From the NCBI RefSeq assembly GCF_030812855.1, contig NZ_JAUSTK010000016.1, positions 1 to 64,000 on the forward strand: DNA of 64,000 nucleotides. The letters are read 5' to 3'. This stretch comes from Paenibacillus wynnii (GTDB lineage Bacteria > Bacillota > Bacilli > Paenibacillales > Paenibacillaceae). Shown here one piece after another: positions 8,861 to 17,351 of this stretch. The position numbers and the translations under genes were made by a program. Numbering within the stretch: the stretch's first letter is position 1; each line of letters opens with the position of its first letter. The notes beneath the pieces are model-generated. The model was not told where the DNA came from. It made no database searches and saw nothing but the letters and a program-made list of their open reading frames with translations.

Positions 8861-9778
8861 CTAGTATAACTTGATGATTTCTCTGGCCTTTTTTAGAATC
8901 CGCTGTTTTAATTCTTCAGGCTCTAACACTACAACTTTATTACCAAGTGACAAAATAGTCCCGAACCATAAATGCTCATTTTCGGGTACATACAATTTCA
9001 GAATAAAATCTCCATTTGCATAATCTTTCTCAATACTGCCGTTCAAATACTCCATTGCAAACATTTTAACTTCAGCTTTGCATCGAATTATGCACGTTAT
9101 GTATGTACGAGTATCGATGGCTTCGTATCTTGCCATCAATAGATCTGCACGCTCATGTTCTTTAGAAATGTGCTTGTCTATAACTTGGATATTATTCATT
9201 CGCACCAACTTATAAAGCCTGTAATCCTGTTTGTTGGTGCAATAGGCGAATAAATACCAGGCATACCACTTGTAAGTCAGCAAAATCGGATCTACTTCTA
9301 GTTGACTTGTCCAATTTTCTGCATTGGTGTATTCAAATGAAATTATCTTTTTCCTAGAAATAGCATTTTCAATAAGTTGTATTCTATTATCTGTATCTTC
9401 ACCTTCACGAAGAACGCCAAAATCCAAAGATATATTATTTGTAAGAGATTGGCTGCTTGAAACTGACACTATTTTCTCAATCGTCTTCTCAATTTTGGGA
9501 TTACCGTAGGCAGTAGACAATCCTTTAAGTGCTGTCAGTATGTGTGCATAATCACTTTCATTGGCAAGCTGACGCTCCATCTTAAAACTATTCATAATAG
9601 AATAACCACCATCTTTACCATAAGACGAAACGATAGGAATCCCGGATATATTTATGGTCTCAATATCTCTCTGTATGGTTCTGTGTGATACTTCGAATTT
9701 TTTAGCTAATGTCCGTGCGCTAACCTTTTCCCTATTTAATAGAAATATTACTATTCCAAGCAAACGTTCAATTTTCAA
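8861..9778 (-). CDS. HTH/WYL-domain transcriptional regulator
   Basis: Residues ~1-60 are an HTH_11 winged helix (SARTLAKKFEVSHRTIQRDIETI), and residues ~130-200 contain a WYL-type ligand domain (KWYAWYLFAYC, DYRLYKLVRM), followed by the C-terminal WCX region. The start is a TTG with GAGGTG 7 bp upstream. It lies upstream of, and on the same strand as, the GNAT-YcaQ pair with a 71 bp gap, so it may regulate them. WYL proteins often sense nucleic-acid or metabolite ligands and commonly occur with defence or repair genes. Confidence 0.9.
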   Translation of the reverse strand: MKIERLLGIVIFLLNREKVSARTLAKKFEVSHRTIQRDIETINISGIPIVSSYGKDGGYSIMNSFKMERQLANESDYAHILTALKGLSTAYGNPKIEKTIEKIVSVSSSQSLTNNISLDFGVLREGEDTDNRIQLIENAISRKKIISFEYTNAENWTSQLEVDPILLTYKWYAWYLFAYCTNKQDYRLYKLVRMNNIQVIDKHISKEHERADLLMARYEAIDTRTYITCIIRCKAEVKMFAMEYLNGSIEKDYANGDFILKLYVPENEHLWFGTILSLGNKVVVLEPEELKQRILKKAREIIKLY

Positions 9779-10282
9779 AATGTTTCACCTCAATAAATCA
9801 ATTTTTACTACTGATAAATAGAGAGGGTTTTCCTTGATATTGTTTATACTCATCTGCTAATGGACGTGAAATAATTCTTTTGATAAAGGCCTGCTGTGGT
9901 GGGTTTTTTAAGTTTTGAGGAACCACTCTCATTTATATTGGCACTTCCATCTCGAAATACTAACTTAACGTAACCAGACACGGGTGTATGCAGTAGTAAA
10001 TTGTTTACATCAGACTATTCATATTCCGATGTATATTCGAAATCACATTGTCAGCATATCGAATGTACGTTCCTATGTAAATGAAATATTTAAATATCTG
10101 CCCGGTTAACATGTCTCCACCAGTCTAAAAAGATATATTTCCTTCTACATATTTCGCACCGATGAGATCATGTAACTAACATCAAGATATTTTCAGATGA
10201 TAAGATTAACTATACACGCTTCATTTCTCTCCAAAATCCAATGGACAATATAAGAATGAATATAAATTGAATACCAAAGTAT
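9779..10282. other. Non-coding spacer, nothing recognised
   Basis: About 500 bp of AT-rich sequence upstream of the WYL gene. No coding frame with a ribosome binding site, RNA gene or repeat was recognised. It presumably holds the promoter of the WYL gene. Confidence 0.4.
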
Positions 10283-10314
10283 AAAAAAAGCAACTTATCC
10301 GTAGACAAGTCGCT
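10283..10314 (-). terminator. sigK-type terminator attached to copy I
   Basis: AGCGACTTGTC and GATAAGTTGCT (minus strand) form an 11-bp stem with a TACG loop and a following T-run. The same hairpin follows the intact sigK and other fragments, so it marks sigK-derived DNA here. Confidence 0.85.
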
Positions 10315-10365
10315 TTCTATACGCTGAATTATTAGCGGTTAATACTTTTAAACTTTATCATGGGC

Positions 10366-10404
10366 TTACCGCTTCACCTTATAAAACTCATGATACAGCT
10401 TCAT
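10366..10404 (-). pseudogene. sigK 3'-end remnant, copy I (last 12 codons)
   Basis: Only the final codons ([12 protein letters not shown] and stop) remain; homology ends abruptly at 10404. The sigK-type 3' untranslated region and terminator follow at 10283-10365, which shows it is a true sigK end and not chance similarity. The 5' part and its attachment arm have been deleted. Confidence 0.85.
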
Positions 10405-10623
10405 TGCAAGTCCAGTTTTCCGTGGAAAATCGGTCGGAATGATCAATAGTTGAACACTTCAAAACTGGAATGGCTGGCTTAGACACCATATAGCAAAGGT
10501 GTAGACGAATCCGACAAATCTCACCTATGCTTTATAAACAGCGACTCTTGTCTGCTCTTCGGAAGTCTGTCCGGTTTGGTTGTAGATTGTTGTGATCTTT
10601 GTTAAAACCATCCCTTGAAGAGT
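10405..10623. other. Short non-coding junction, nothing recognised
   Basis: Sequence between the sigK remnant and the GH32 gene. No gene or repeat could be assigned. The deletion that removed most of copy I must end here. Confidence 0.35.
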
Positions 10624-12879
10624 CTAACTCTCAAACGCAGGTTTCATTTCCCATACCTCCATCGACTTTACTGTTAAGGTGCCGTCGCCCCAAATCTGCA
10701 TACCAAGAGCATCCGTACGGCTCGGATAAACGCGAGTCGTCAAGCTTTTCAATTCGTTGGCGTAAGCCTCTACCATTGAACGATCCAAATAAATTCTCAA
10801 CTTCAAATTCGCTCCGTCCAACTCCACCCTTCCGCCTTGAATACCTTTGTCCCAATCTGCCAATTCGTCCAATGATGATTTGTTTCGGTCTACGATCAAA
10901 GCTGATTCCTTCATATCATAATAGAGCAACGTTTCTTCTTCGCCATCGGGGGAGCAGCGTAATTTCATTCCTAACTGTGTGCATGTTCCCGCCTCCAGCT
11001 CAACCAGTATTTCCAGCATATCGCCTTTGACTTCTTTCAACAGATCATTGGCTTCGTTTAACGATTTATCTTCCATGGATGTGAGTTTTTCGCCGTGAAG
11101 CAGTTCCATTTCTTCGATAGGCCTTATTCCAAGTCGCCCGTCCTCGTGAAGGAATATGCTAAGGGGAATTCCCGCGTTATGCGCATATCCGGAATAATAA
11201 TTAATTTCTGACGTTCTGACTCCCTGGGAAATGGTGAATATAAGTTTACGTCCCGTCCTCGGGTCAACCATGCCGCTAGGACCCGTAAAATGGAAATCAC
11301 CCAGATCGATCAACTGCGGTTCTTCCTGATCTGGAGTAAATCGCATGGCAACCTTGTCGAAGGTACCGATCCAGTAAAAGACTTCAACGTCTGCTTCAGG
11401 GCCAAGAGGACTAATGAGCAAAATATGTTTTTCAGATCCGGTTTTGTCCTGACCGAGAGGAAGAAATACGGGCAATTCCCACATATTACCGAGATGAGTG
11501 TATTTCTTGTTATCACTTATATAAAAGGGACCCTTATACTTCCATTCAATCATGTTGTTTGACGTATAAGCAAGAATCGTTCCCCCTTGGCCATCGGTGC
11601 CCGAACCGATCAGCAGGTACCAAGTGTCCCCGTCTTTCCAGACAAAAGGATCGCGGAAATCGCCATAAAAACCCTGACCTTTCTCTTGAACGATGACAGG
11701 TACGGGGTGCTTCTCCCAACGGATTAGATCGTTCTCACCGTCTTTCAGAAAAGTGCTTCGTGCCAGTCCTACCCGTTGGTTCGGAGTGGCGCTGTCATCG
11801 CCGGCGGTATAGAACAATGCCGGAACGCCGTTCTCGTCATAGGCAGAGCTGCCGGACCAAACACCATCCGGGTCAAGGCCGTTATCCTCCGGAGCAAGCG
11901 CCCATGGCAGATCTCGCCAATGCGCTAGGTCATTGCTAACCCAATGGCCCCAATGGATCGTATGCAAATACGGCCCATGCGGATCATGCTGATAGAACAA
12001 ATGATATTGCCCGTTAAAATAGATAGGCGCATGCGGCTCATTCATCCAATGCTGCGGTGGACAGATATGGTATTGCGGGCGGTGCCTGTCGTTTGCAAGC
12101 AAGCGGCGGTCCAGTTTGATATCATCGTACGGAATCGCCGGAATGGAACCTCCGTAAGGAGTCAGATATTCCCGGTAAGACTGTCTTACTTCCTCCGGCG
12201 AAAGAGCTCTATTGTACATTTTTAATTCATCGATCATGCCGCTGTACATATTAAGCACATACGGTGTATCGCCCAGTATGAAGCCCTTATTATTCTTGGC
12301 GATCATTAAATCCCTGTTACAAAGTGTAATTGCAGTGTTAGCAACGATTGATTTGACCGCTACCTCTTCACCGTTCAGATAGAGCTTCATCACGGCATTC
12401 CTACTATCAAATGTTGCAACAATATAGGACCATTGATTTAGGGGAAGGGAATGTCCATCCGCCCAAATTTCAACCCATTCGTTATTTAATCCTACTTGCA
12501 TGGACCATTGACCGTGACGTAAAATACCAAGGACAAAACCTTCCTTTTTCTCGCGGTCATGTTGATTTACAATGGGCGAAAGCCTTGCTTCTATGCCTCT
12601 TTCATAAGTACGGGGCGCTACCCATGCCTCAACTGTAAGAGCATCTTGTGGCATAACCGTTTTCACCGCTGGACGAGCAATCCAATTGGAGTATCCGTCA
12701 AACATCAGCGCATTTCCGCTGATTCCTTTTCTCCTTTGCGGGTCATGCGAATTGTTATACCGCGCTTCGTTTAACGCATACTCAATCTTATCTTTGATTC
12801 CGGTAACGTGATCTAACGCTTCCTTTCCGCTTGCTTCGTCAAAAGACCAATGGCTGATCAATCCTTGTTTATTTTCCAT
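10624..12879 (-). CDS. LamG-GH32 fructan hydrolase-like protein
   Basis: Residues ~1-235 form a LamG/concanavalin-type domain (LTVEAWVAPR, WSYIVATFDS, MIDELKMYNRALSPEEV), followed by a GH32 five-bladed propeller and C-terminal beta sandwich (~265-751). GH32 enzymes hydrolyse beta-fructosides such as sucrose, levan and inulin. The RDP motif (FRDP, D410) and general acid (MWELP, E469) are present. The nucleophile motif reads WMNEPH with Glu281 where characterised enzymes have Asp in WMNDPN, so normal activity is uncertain. The start at 12879 excludes 14 unlikely upstream residues; an AAGGGA lies about 14 bp upstream. No signal peptide is seen. It follows the MFS gene by 43 bp and is probably co-transcribed. 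Confidence 0.85.
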   Translation of the reverse strand: MENKQGLISHWSFDEASGKEALDHVTGIKDKIEYALNEARYNNSHDPQRRKGISGNALMFDGYSNWIARPAVKTVMPQDALTVEAWVAPRTYERGIEARLSPIVNQHDREKKEGFVLGILRHGQWSMQVGLNNEWVEIWADGHSLPLNQWSYIVATFDSRNAVMKLYLNGEEVAVKSIVANTAITLCNRDLMIAKNNKGFILGDTPYVLNMYSGMIDELKMYNRALSPEEVRQSYREYLTPYGGSIPAIPYDDIKLDRRLLANDRHRPQYHICPPQHWMNEPHAPIYFNGQYHLFYQHDPHGPYLHTIHWGHWVSNDLAHWRDLPWALAPEDNGLDPDGVWSGSSAYDENGVPALFYTAGDDSATPNQRVGLARSTFLKDGENDLIRWEKHPVPVIVQEKGQGFYGDFRDPFVWKDGDTWYLLIGSGTDGQGGTILAYTSNNMIEWKYKGPFYISDNKKYTHLGNMWELPVFLPLGQDKTGSEKHILLISPLGPEADVEVFYWIGTFDKVAMRFTPDQEEPQLIDLGDFHFTGPSGMVDPRTGRKLIFTISQGVRTSEINYYSGYAHNAGIPLSIFLHEDGRLGIRPIEEMELLHGEKLTSMEDKSLNEANDLLKEVKGDMLEILVELEAGTCTQLGMKLRCSPDGEEETLLYYDMKESALIVDRNKSSLDELADWDKGIQGGRVELDGANLKLRIYLDRSMVEAYANELKSLTTRVYPSRTDALGMQIWGDGTLTVKSMEVWEMKPAFES

Positions 12880-12922
12880 TCGAAATAATCTTTCCCTTCT
12901 CTGTATATTTGTACAGGGCATC

Positions 12923-14164
12923 CTAGAGGGTGTTCATCCCTTTAGCCTCAACCAACGGTTCCTTTCGGAATAAAGGTGCAATAATCAGAAGTCCACCTCC
13001 AAAAAAAACACCGGCTAACAGATACATCACCATAACGGACAACTGATCCTTCAGCCATCCCGACATGCTCATCGTTATCAGCATCGAGCCCATAAAGAGA
13101 GGAGACAGGATGCCGTTCACTCGACCGACATAGGCTTGCTCCGTATTTTTCAAAATCAAAGTCTGAACCGCAACCTGAAAGCCGGGCGTAACCATGCCGA
13201 TGAAAAATTGAGCCAAGAGCGTAAGCCACATAAACGTCGATAGACCGGAAATCGCCATACACAACGCATTGACCGCCAAACCGATAGCAAGCAGAGAGCG
13301 CGCCTGCATGACTTTGCTCAGCATTACCGTTAAGGCTCCGCCGAGAATCATCCCCATACCGTTCAAAGAGAGCAGCCACTGCAAATATTCCTTCGGCAAT
13401 CCAAGTCTATCCGTAATGAGAAAGATGCCCAAGGGCTGGATAAACCCGACGCCAAGACCGGTAAAACAAAAGCATGTTCCCAACAAAAGTAAAATTCGTT
13501 TCTCCCTGATATAATGCAGGCCTTGAACCATTTCAATCCTTAAACTATTCGAATGTTCCATTTTGTCGAGCTTAGTGTCTGTAGGCAGCAAAGTTAAAAC
13601 CGTAGCCGATAGTAGGAAACAAACCGAAACCAGACCGATAGAGATCGAAATGCCGAATTGATAATAACACAGCGTACCCAGTACCGGTCCGAGCAACGTA
13701 AAGACGGCCATCACGGACTGGAACAAAGACATTCCAGTCTGAAGCTGATCCTCCGGCACATGCCTCTTAAACAATTTCATACTTGATGGCTGAGAGAATT
13801 GCGACAAAATTGAAGAGACCAGCGTTGCCAAAAAGACGGCCTTCCATGTACCAAGCAGCAAAGCCAGCAGAACGAACGCAACCGAAACCGCACTGCCTAA
13901 ATCGCACCAGACCATCGTTTTTTTGGGCTTCCATCGGTCTGCCCATACGCCTCCTATAAAGGAGAAGATAAATATTGGCGCAAATTCAGCAACTGATATC
14001 AGGGATACGGCTAATGCGCTGCCGTTCGTCTTCTCCATTACAAACATCAAAACCGCAAAGTTTCTGACCCAAATTCCAAGCTGCAAAAAAGTCATGGATA
14101 ACAAAATCCCAATCATAAACCGATTCCGCAGTAAACTGCCCATCCCCGCCGTATCCTTTTTCAT
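12923..14164 (-). CDS. MFS transporter, small-molecule exporter type
   Basis: The protein has about twelve hydrophobic segments and MFS loop motifs (GGVWADRWKPKK after TM2; FIQPLGIFLITDRLG mid-protein). It resembles the MFS_3/enterobactin-exporter-like group often found beside NRPS and other natural-product genes. The ATG at 14164 overlaps the stop of the acyl-carrier-like gene (ATGA), so the longer frame to 14242 is rejected. Coupling with a carrier protein suggests export of a secondary metabolite. Placement in one operon with a GH32 gene may instead indicate sugar import; sequence alone does not decide. Confidence 0.85.
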   Translation of the reverse strand: MKKDTAGMGSLLRNRFMIGILLSMTFLQLGIWVRNFAVLMFVMEKTNGSALAVSLISVAEFAPIFIFSFIGGVWADRWKPKKTMVWCDLGSAVSVAFVLLALLLGTWKAVFLATLVSSILSQFSQPSSMKLFKRHVPEDQLQTGMSLFQSVMAVFTLLGPVLGTLCYYQFGISISIGLVSVCFLLSATVLTLLPTDTKLDKMEHSNSLRIEMVQGLHYIREKRILLLLGTCFCFTGLGVGFIQPLGIFLITDRLGLPKEYLQWLLSLNGMGMILGGALTVMLSKVMQARSLLAIGLAVNALCMAISGLSTFMWLTLLAQFFIGMVTPGFQVAVQTLILKNTEQAYVGRVNGILSPLFMGSMLITMSMSGWLKDQLSVMVMYLLAGVFFGGGLLIIAPLFRKEPLVEAKGMNTL

Positions 14165-14604
14165 AGGTTCACCGTTCGGAGAATACGATCGGCCATATAC
14201 TCGGAAAGCTGTTCTACCGTCGAAAATTTCAGTTCTTCCCATTCCGCGCTTTCTAGTTCAAGGCCGAACTCGGTCTCGACTCTGACCAAAAGACGTATGA
14301 AATCGAGCGAATCGAGCCCTATAGCATGTTCATAGGGAGTCGTTACTGCATCTTTTATTTCGCATGAATGAATGTGAGCACGCACACCATGGTTCTGCTC
14401 CAGCATAGAAAAGCTGAATTCACTTTCCATTTCAAGACAAACCCCTATAGAATGACCAGAATGACGCTCGTACCGGAAAGACCAAGAATTTGCCAGTACG
14501 CATTCGTAGCCCCTTCCGTGGTATCTGCTAATAGATGAATAAGAGTTTTCCAGACAGTCCAAATTATCGTCTCGTTGAGACGGCACGGAAAGAATCAATA
14601 GCAT
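14161..14604 (-). CDS. Acyl-carrier-domain protein with BtrH-like N-terminal piece
   Basis: The C-terminal ~65 residues form an acyl carrier domain with the phosphopantetheine serine in GLDSLDF and a following LSEYMADRI helix. The N-terminal ~85 residues (DCLENSYSSISRYHGRGYE) resemble the start of BtrH-N/C39-like peptidase-fold domains from natural-product clusters, but far too little of that domain is present. The gene may be an internal-deletion product of a larger biosynthetic protein. The start has AAAGGA only ~3 bp upstream of ATG. It is the first gene of an operon with the MFS and GH32 genes. Confidence 0.6.
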   Translation of the reverse strand: MLLILSVPSQRDDNLDCLENSYSSISRYHGRGYECVLANSWSFRYERHSGHSIGVCLEMESEFSFSMLEQNHGVRAHIHSCEIKDAVTTPYEHAIGLDSLDFIRLLVRVETEFGLELESAEWEELKFSTVEQLSEYMADRILRTVNL

Positions 14605-14628
14605 CTGTCCTTTCTACTAATCAAATAT

Positions 14629-14652
14629 GTAAACGATTACGTAAACGATTAT
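14629..14652. promoter_or_regulatory. Two abutting LacI-type operators
   Basis: GTAAACGATTAC (14629-14640) is followed directly by GTAAACGATTAT (14641-14652). Each is a near-palindrome around a central CG, the signature of LacI/CcpA-family operators. They lie 25 bp before the carrier-MFS-GH32 operon. No lacI gene is in the same interval; the nearest is at 16219. Confidence 0.65.
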
Positions 14653-14834
14653 ATCTCTCGACTTTTTTTATTATAATTAGATCAATTAATAAAGTCTATT
14701 AATAATTTTCAAAAATCAGGAAATTGAATTCCGACAAGCCGATCTGAACTTATTCGCCAAGAATCAAAAGTTACTAATAATTTTTAAGTTCGAGATTTGT
14801 CTGTTCAAATAAGTGATTTCTGAAGATCTCAAAA

Positions 14835-14980
14835 AAAGCGATCATTGAAGTTGGTGAGCAGCACATGCTTTCCTTTTCGTAGAATTTGCGCTGCCATCTG
14901 AAAATGACTGTTCGGTGGCGTTGCGTTCAGCACAGCGTCGATGTCTGCATCAAGCAAAGCTTCAAGCCGCGAATAGGACA
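14835..14980 (-). pseudogene. Gfo/Idh/MocA oxidoreductase fragment
   Basis: The minus strand encodes LLDADIDAVLNATPPNSHF and then RKGKHVLLTNF, the dinucleotide-fold segment of Gfo/Idh/MocA dehydrogenases (usual form DIDAVxIATPNxxH...GKHVLxEKP). Only ~45 codons survive, without start or C-terminal domain, and the usual EKP is replaced by TNF. It is a relic of a sugar-oxidation gene. Confidence 0.75.
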
Positions 14981-15334
14981 GATTACACAGAAAAACAAAG
15001 AATTTGTTCTTTACTCGGTATACCTATGGATAAACAACTTTCTATAGAATTGTCGTCTTCAACAAAGAAAAAATAGATAGTCAATATAATATTAAAATCG
15101 CGGTTCACCTGAAACGTTGACGGCGATTTCGCATTTTTCATAAATGATTTTTCGCATTCTACAGGTGGTTCTTCATAACCTTCTCAACTCTTCTAATAGA
15201 AAAGGATGGGATAAGTTCTTTGCCCCAATAAATGAGTATTCCCCCCCTCTATGGAGCCAAGATTACCTATCAAAATACAAAAACGTGGAAGGATTCAAAC
15301 GATCCGGCGCCTGAGTCTAAATAACGATCGAAGA
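14981..15334. other. Non-coding spacer, nothing recognised
   Basis: AT-rich stretch between the Gfo/Idh relic and the IS630 relic. No gene, RNA or clear repeat was recognised. Confidence 0.35.
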
Positions 15335-15556
15335 CCTCTACCGGAACCCTCCAGCGGATGGGCGTGTAATATGTGTGGATAGTTTGGTCCGCTCTCGCTT
15401 CAACCTTACCGTGGGAACCACTAGTTTCAAAAACCAAGAAGCATCAGGATATTCTTCGATTCTTCCAGATCCTTCGGCGCCGATTTCATCGACCGAAGCG
15501 CTTGTATGTGATCCTGGATAATTTCTCTCCGCACTTGCACATAAAGTGAAAGATTA
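15335..15556 (+). pseudogene. IS630-family transposase remnant
   Basis: One plus-strand frame reads LYRNPPADGRVICVD, and a second frame further on reads RFFQILRRRFHRPKRLYVILDNFSPHL. These are the two DDE-region blocks of IS630-type transposases (the VILDNFSPH block carries a catalytic Asp). The frames are different and the DNA between them is shortened, so the element is dead. Confidence 0.75.
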
Positions 15557-15630
15557 GACCTGGAATTGGTTTCATATTACAAGTCAAAATTCAGACTTCC
15601 ATTCTAACTAAATTTGAAATGGAACGCACC

Positions 15631-15661
15631 AAAAAAGCAGCCTGTCAATAGACAAGCCGCT
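15631..15661 (-). terminator. sigK-type terminator of copy B
   Basis: AGCGGCTTGTC pairs with GACAGGCTGCT on the minus strand, followed by TTTTTT. It sits only ~7 bp after the copy B stop, closer than in other copies, so a stretch of 3' untranslated region has been lost. Confidence 0.8.
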
Positions 15662-15667
15662 TTTTAC

Positions 15668-16171
15668 TCACCGCTTCACCTTATAAAACTCATGATACAG
15701 CTTCATGAGCGCTCTTTTCTCTATCCTTGATACATAACTCCGGCTTATCCCAAGCTCCTTCGCAATTTCCCGTTGCGTCCGCTCTTCCCCGCCTGTATCT
15801 AAACCAAACCGTCCAACAACTACTTCCTTCTCTCGGTCATCCAGAATATCTAGATTACGATATATTTTACTCTTCTCAATATTAAGATCTACTGTGAGCA
15901 GCAGATCATCGGCTCCTGATCCCAAAATATCTATCAACGTTATTTCGTTGCCTTCCTTGTCCGTTCCAATGGGATCGTGCAGCGACACGTCCTTTCGGGT
16001 CTTTTTGAGTGAACGGAGATGCATAAGAATTTCATTCTCGATACAACGGGCAGCAAAAGTGGCCAGCTTTGTTCCCTTGTTGGGGCGGTAGCTTTCGATG
16101 GCCTTGATGAGTCCGATGGTTCCGATGGAGATTAGGTCCTCCATGTCTTCGCCTGTATTGTCGAATTTTTT
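15668..16171 (-). pseudogene. sigK 3'-segment copy B (complete 3' end)
   Basis: Encodes residues 67-233 of the intact sigK from KKFDNTG to the natural end YKVKR and stop, with no frameshift. Protein identity to the intact copy is near total, while many third-codon positions differ, so it diverged under selection. There is no native 5' part, promoter or ribosome binding site. It is the displaced sigK end between the LacI/MalEFG unit on the right and the carrier/MFS/GH32 unit on the left. Confidence 0.92.
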
Positions 16172-16203
16172 AACGATATGGACACGACACGATACGATGT
16201 CAT
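16172..16203 (-). other. Shared attachment-arm sequence, copy B (variant)
   Basis: The arm contains ACATCGTATCGTGTC as in the other copies, but the bases next to the A-run read CATATCGTT, as in the native CATATAGTA of intact sigK (both encode HIV). It thus looks intermediate between the intact gene and the other arms, useful for locating the crossover. Confidence 0.75.
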
Positions 16204-16218
16204 TCCCAGTATTTCATA

Positions 16219-17262
16219 TTATTTTGCCGACAAAGTGATTTCGGATACGGATTCCCGTTCGATGATTTTATGGGGCAAATAGAAATTCCCTTTTCCTGTC
16301 ACTTGACCGGAGTCAGTGAGCACTTTCATCAGGTGTCTTACGCTTTCTGAACCAATCTGCCCGAAAGGCTGCTCGATTGTCGTCAATGTCGGCGTCGTCA
16401 TGGTGCCCACCGATAAATTGTCGTAACCGATGACCGAAATATCTTCCGGCACGCGAAGCCCGGCATCGTGAATGCATCGCATCGCCCCGATTGCCATCTC
16501 GTCCGACGCGGCAAAAACAGCGGTAAGTTCGATCTTCTCATTATTGGCAAGTAATTGCTTCATGGCCACGTAGCCGTCGTCGAAGCGCATGTCTCCAAAA
16601 GCAACAAATGAATCCGAATAGGGAAGGTTATAAAAATCGATCGCCTGTTTATAGCCCCTAAAACGCAATTGCTCGCTTCGCTCCGGTTCCGTCGGCAATG
16701 CGGATATCATACCGATGTGCCGGTGCCCTCGCGAGACAAGATAAGCAACCGCATCGAATGAGGAGCGGATATCATCCACTTTAAATGCCGGAAGTTTTCC
16801 GTTTTCATGCGAGCTCAGCACAAGAGCAATCGGGATTTGCACTTGTTCGATCAGATCTTCATAATCGCCGGGCACGTGGCAGCTAGCCAGAATAATACCA
16901 TCCACCATACGTTGTTTGACAAAGGAAAGCGCCTTGGATATTCCTTCGTTGGACATATGCTGGCTTTTCAATTCATATAGAAGCAAATCGATGTTATGCT
17001 CCTCTGCAACCTTGCTAATTCCGCTATATAATTCACCGAAATAGAAAGCCGTGATATAAGGAATAATGATACCCAGCGAAAGCTTTTTATTTTTAACGTT
17101 GGATAGTTTTGTATTTTCGTTCGCAAAATAATTCAACTTCTTAGCGGCATGCATGACCCGCTCCCTTGTTTCAACGTTTACCATTTCAGGCTTGTTCAGC
17201 GCTCTGGACACGGTTGCAATCGAAATGCCTGCATGCTTCGCAATATCTTGAATCGTTGCCAC
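16219..17262 (-). CDS. LacI-family repressor
   Basis: An N-terminal LacI helix-turn-helix (TIQDIAKHAGISIATVSRALN, residues ~2-23) is followed by a periplasmic-binding-protein-like ligand domain. Of the possible TTG, TTG and GTG starts after GAGGAGG, the GTG at 17262 has the best spacing (7 bp) and gives the usual LacI N-terminus, so it is chosen. It is last in a malE-malF-malG-lacI order, about 90 bp after malG. It probably represses this transporter operon and perhaps the divergent GH13 gene, releasing on a malto-oligosaccharide; the inducer is inferred. Confidence 0.92.
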   Translation of the reverse strand: MATIQDIAKHAGISIATVSRALNKPEMVNVETRERVMHAAKKLNYFANENTKLSNVKNKKLSLGIIIPYITAFYFGELYSGISKVAEEHNIDLLLYELKSQHMSNEGISKALSFVKQRMVDGIILASCHVPGDYEDLIEQVQIPIALVLSSHENGKLPAFKVDDIRSSFDAVAYLVSRGHRHIGMISALPTEPERSEQLRFRGYKQAIDFYNLPYSDSFVAFGDMRFDDGYVAMKQLLANNEKIELTAVFAASDEMAIGAMRCIHDAGLRVPEDISVIGYDNLSVGTMTTPTLTTIEQPFGQIGSESVRHLMKVLTDSGQVTGKGNFYLPHKIIERESVSEITLSAK

Positions 17263-17351
17263 CAACAAACCTCCTCGTTCTATCCCTAAGAAATGCCTAG
17301 TCTATTTTATTATACCTAATACAAACACGATCTAACAGCTTGATCTTCCAC

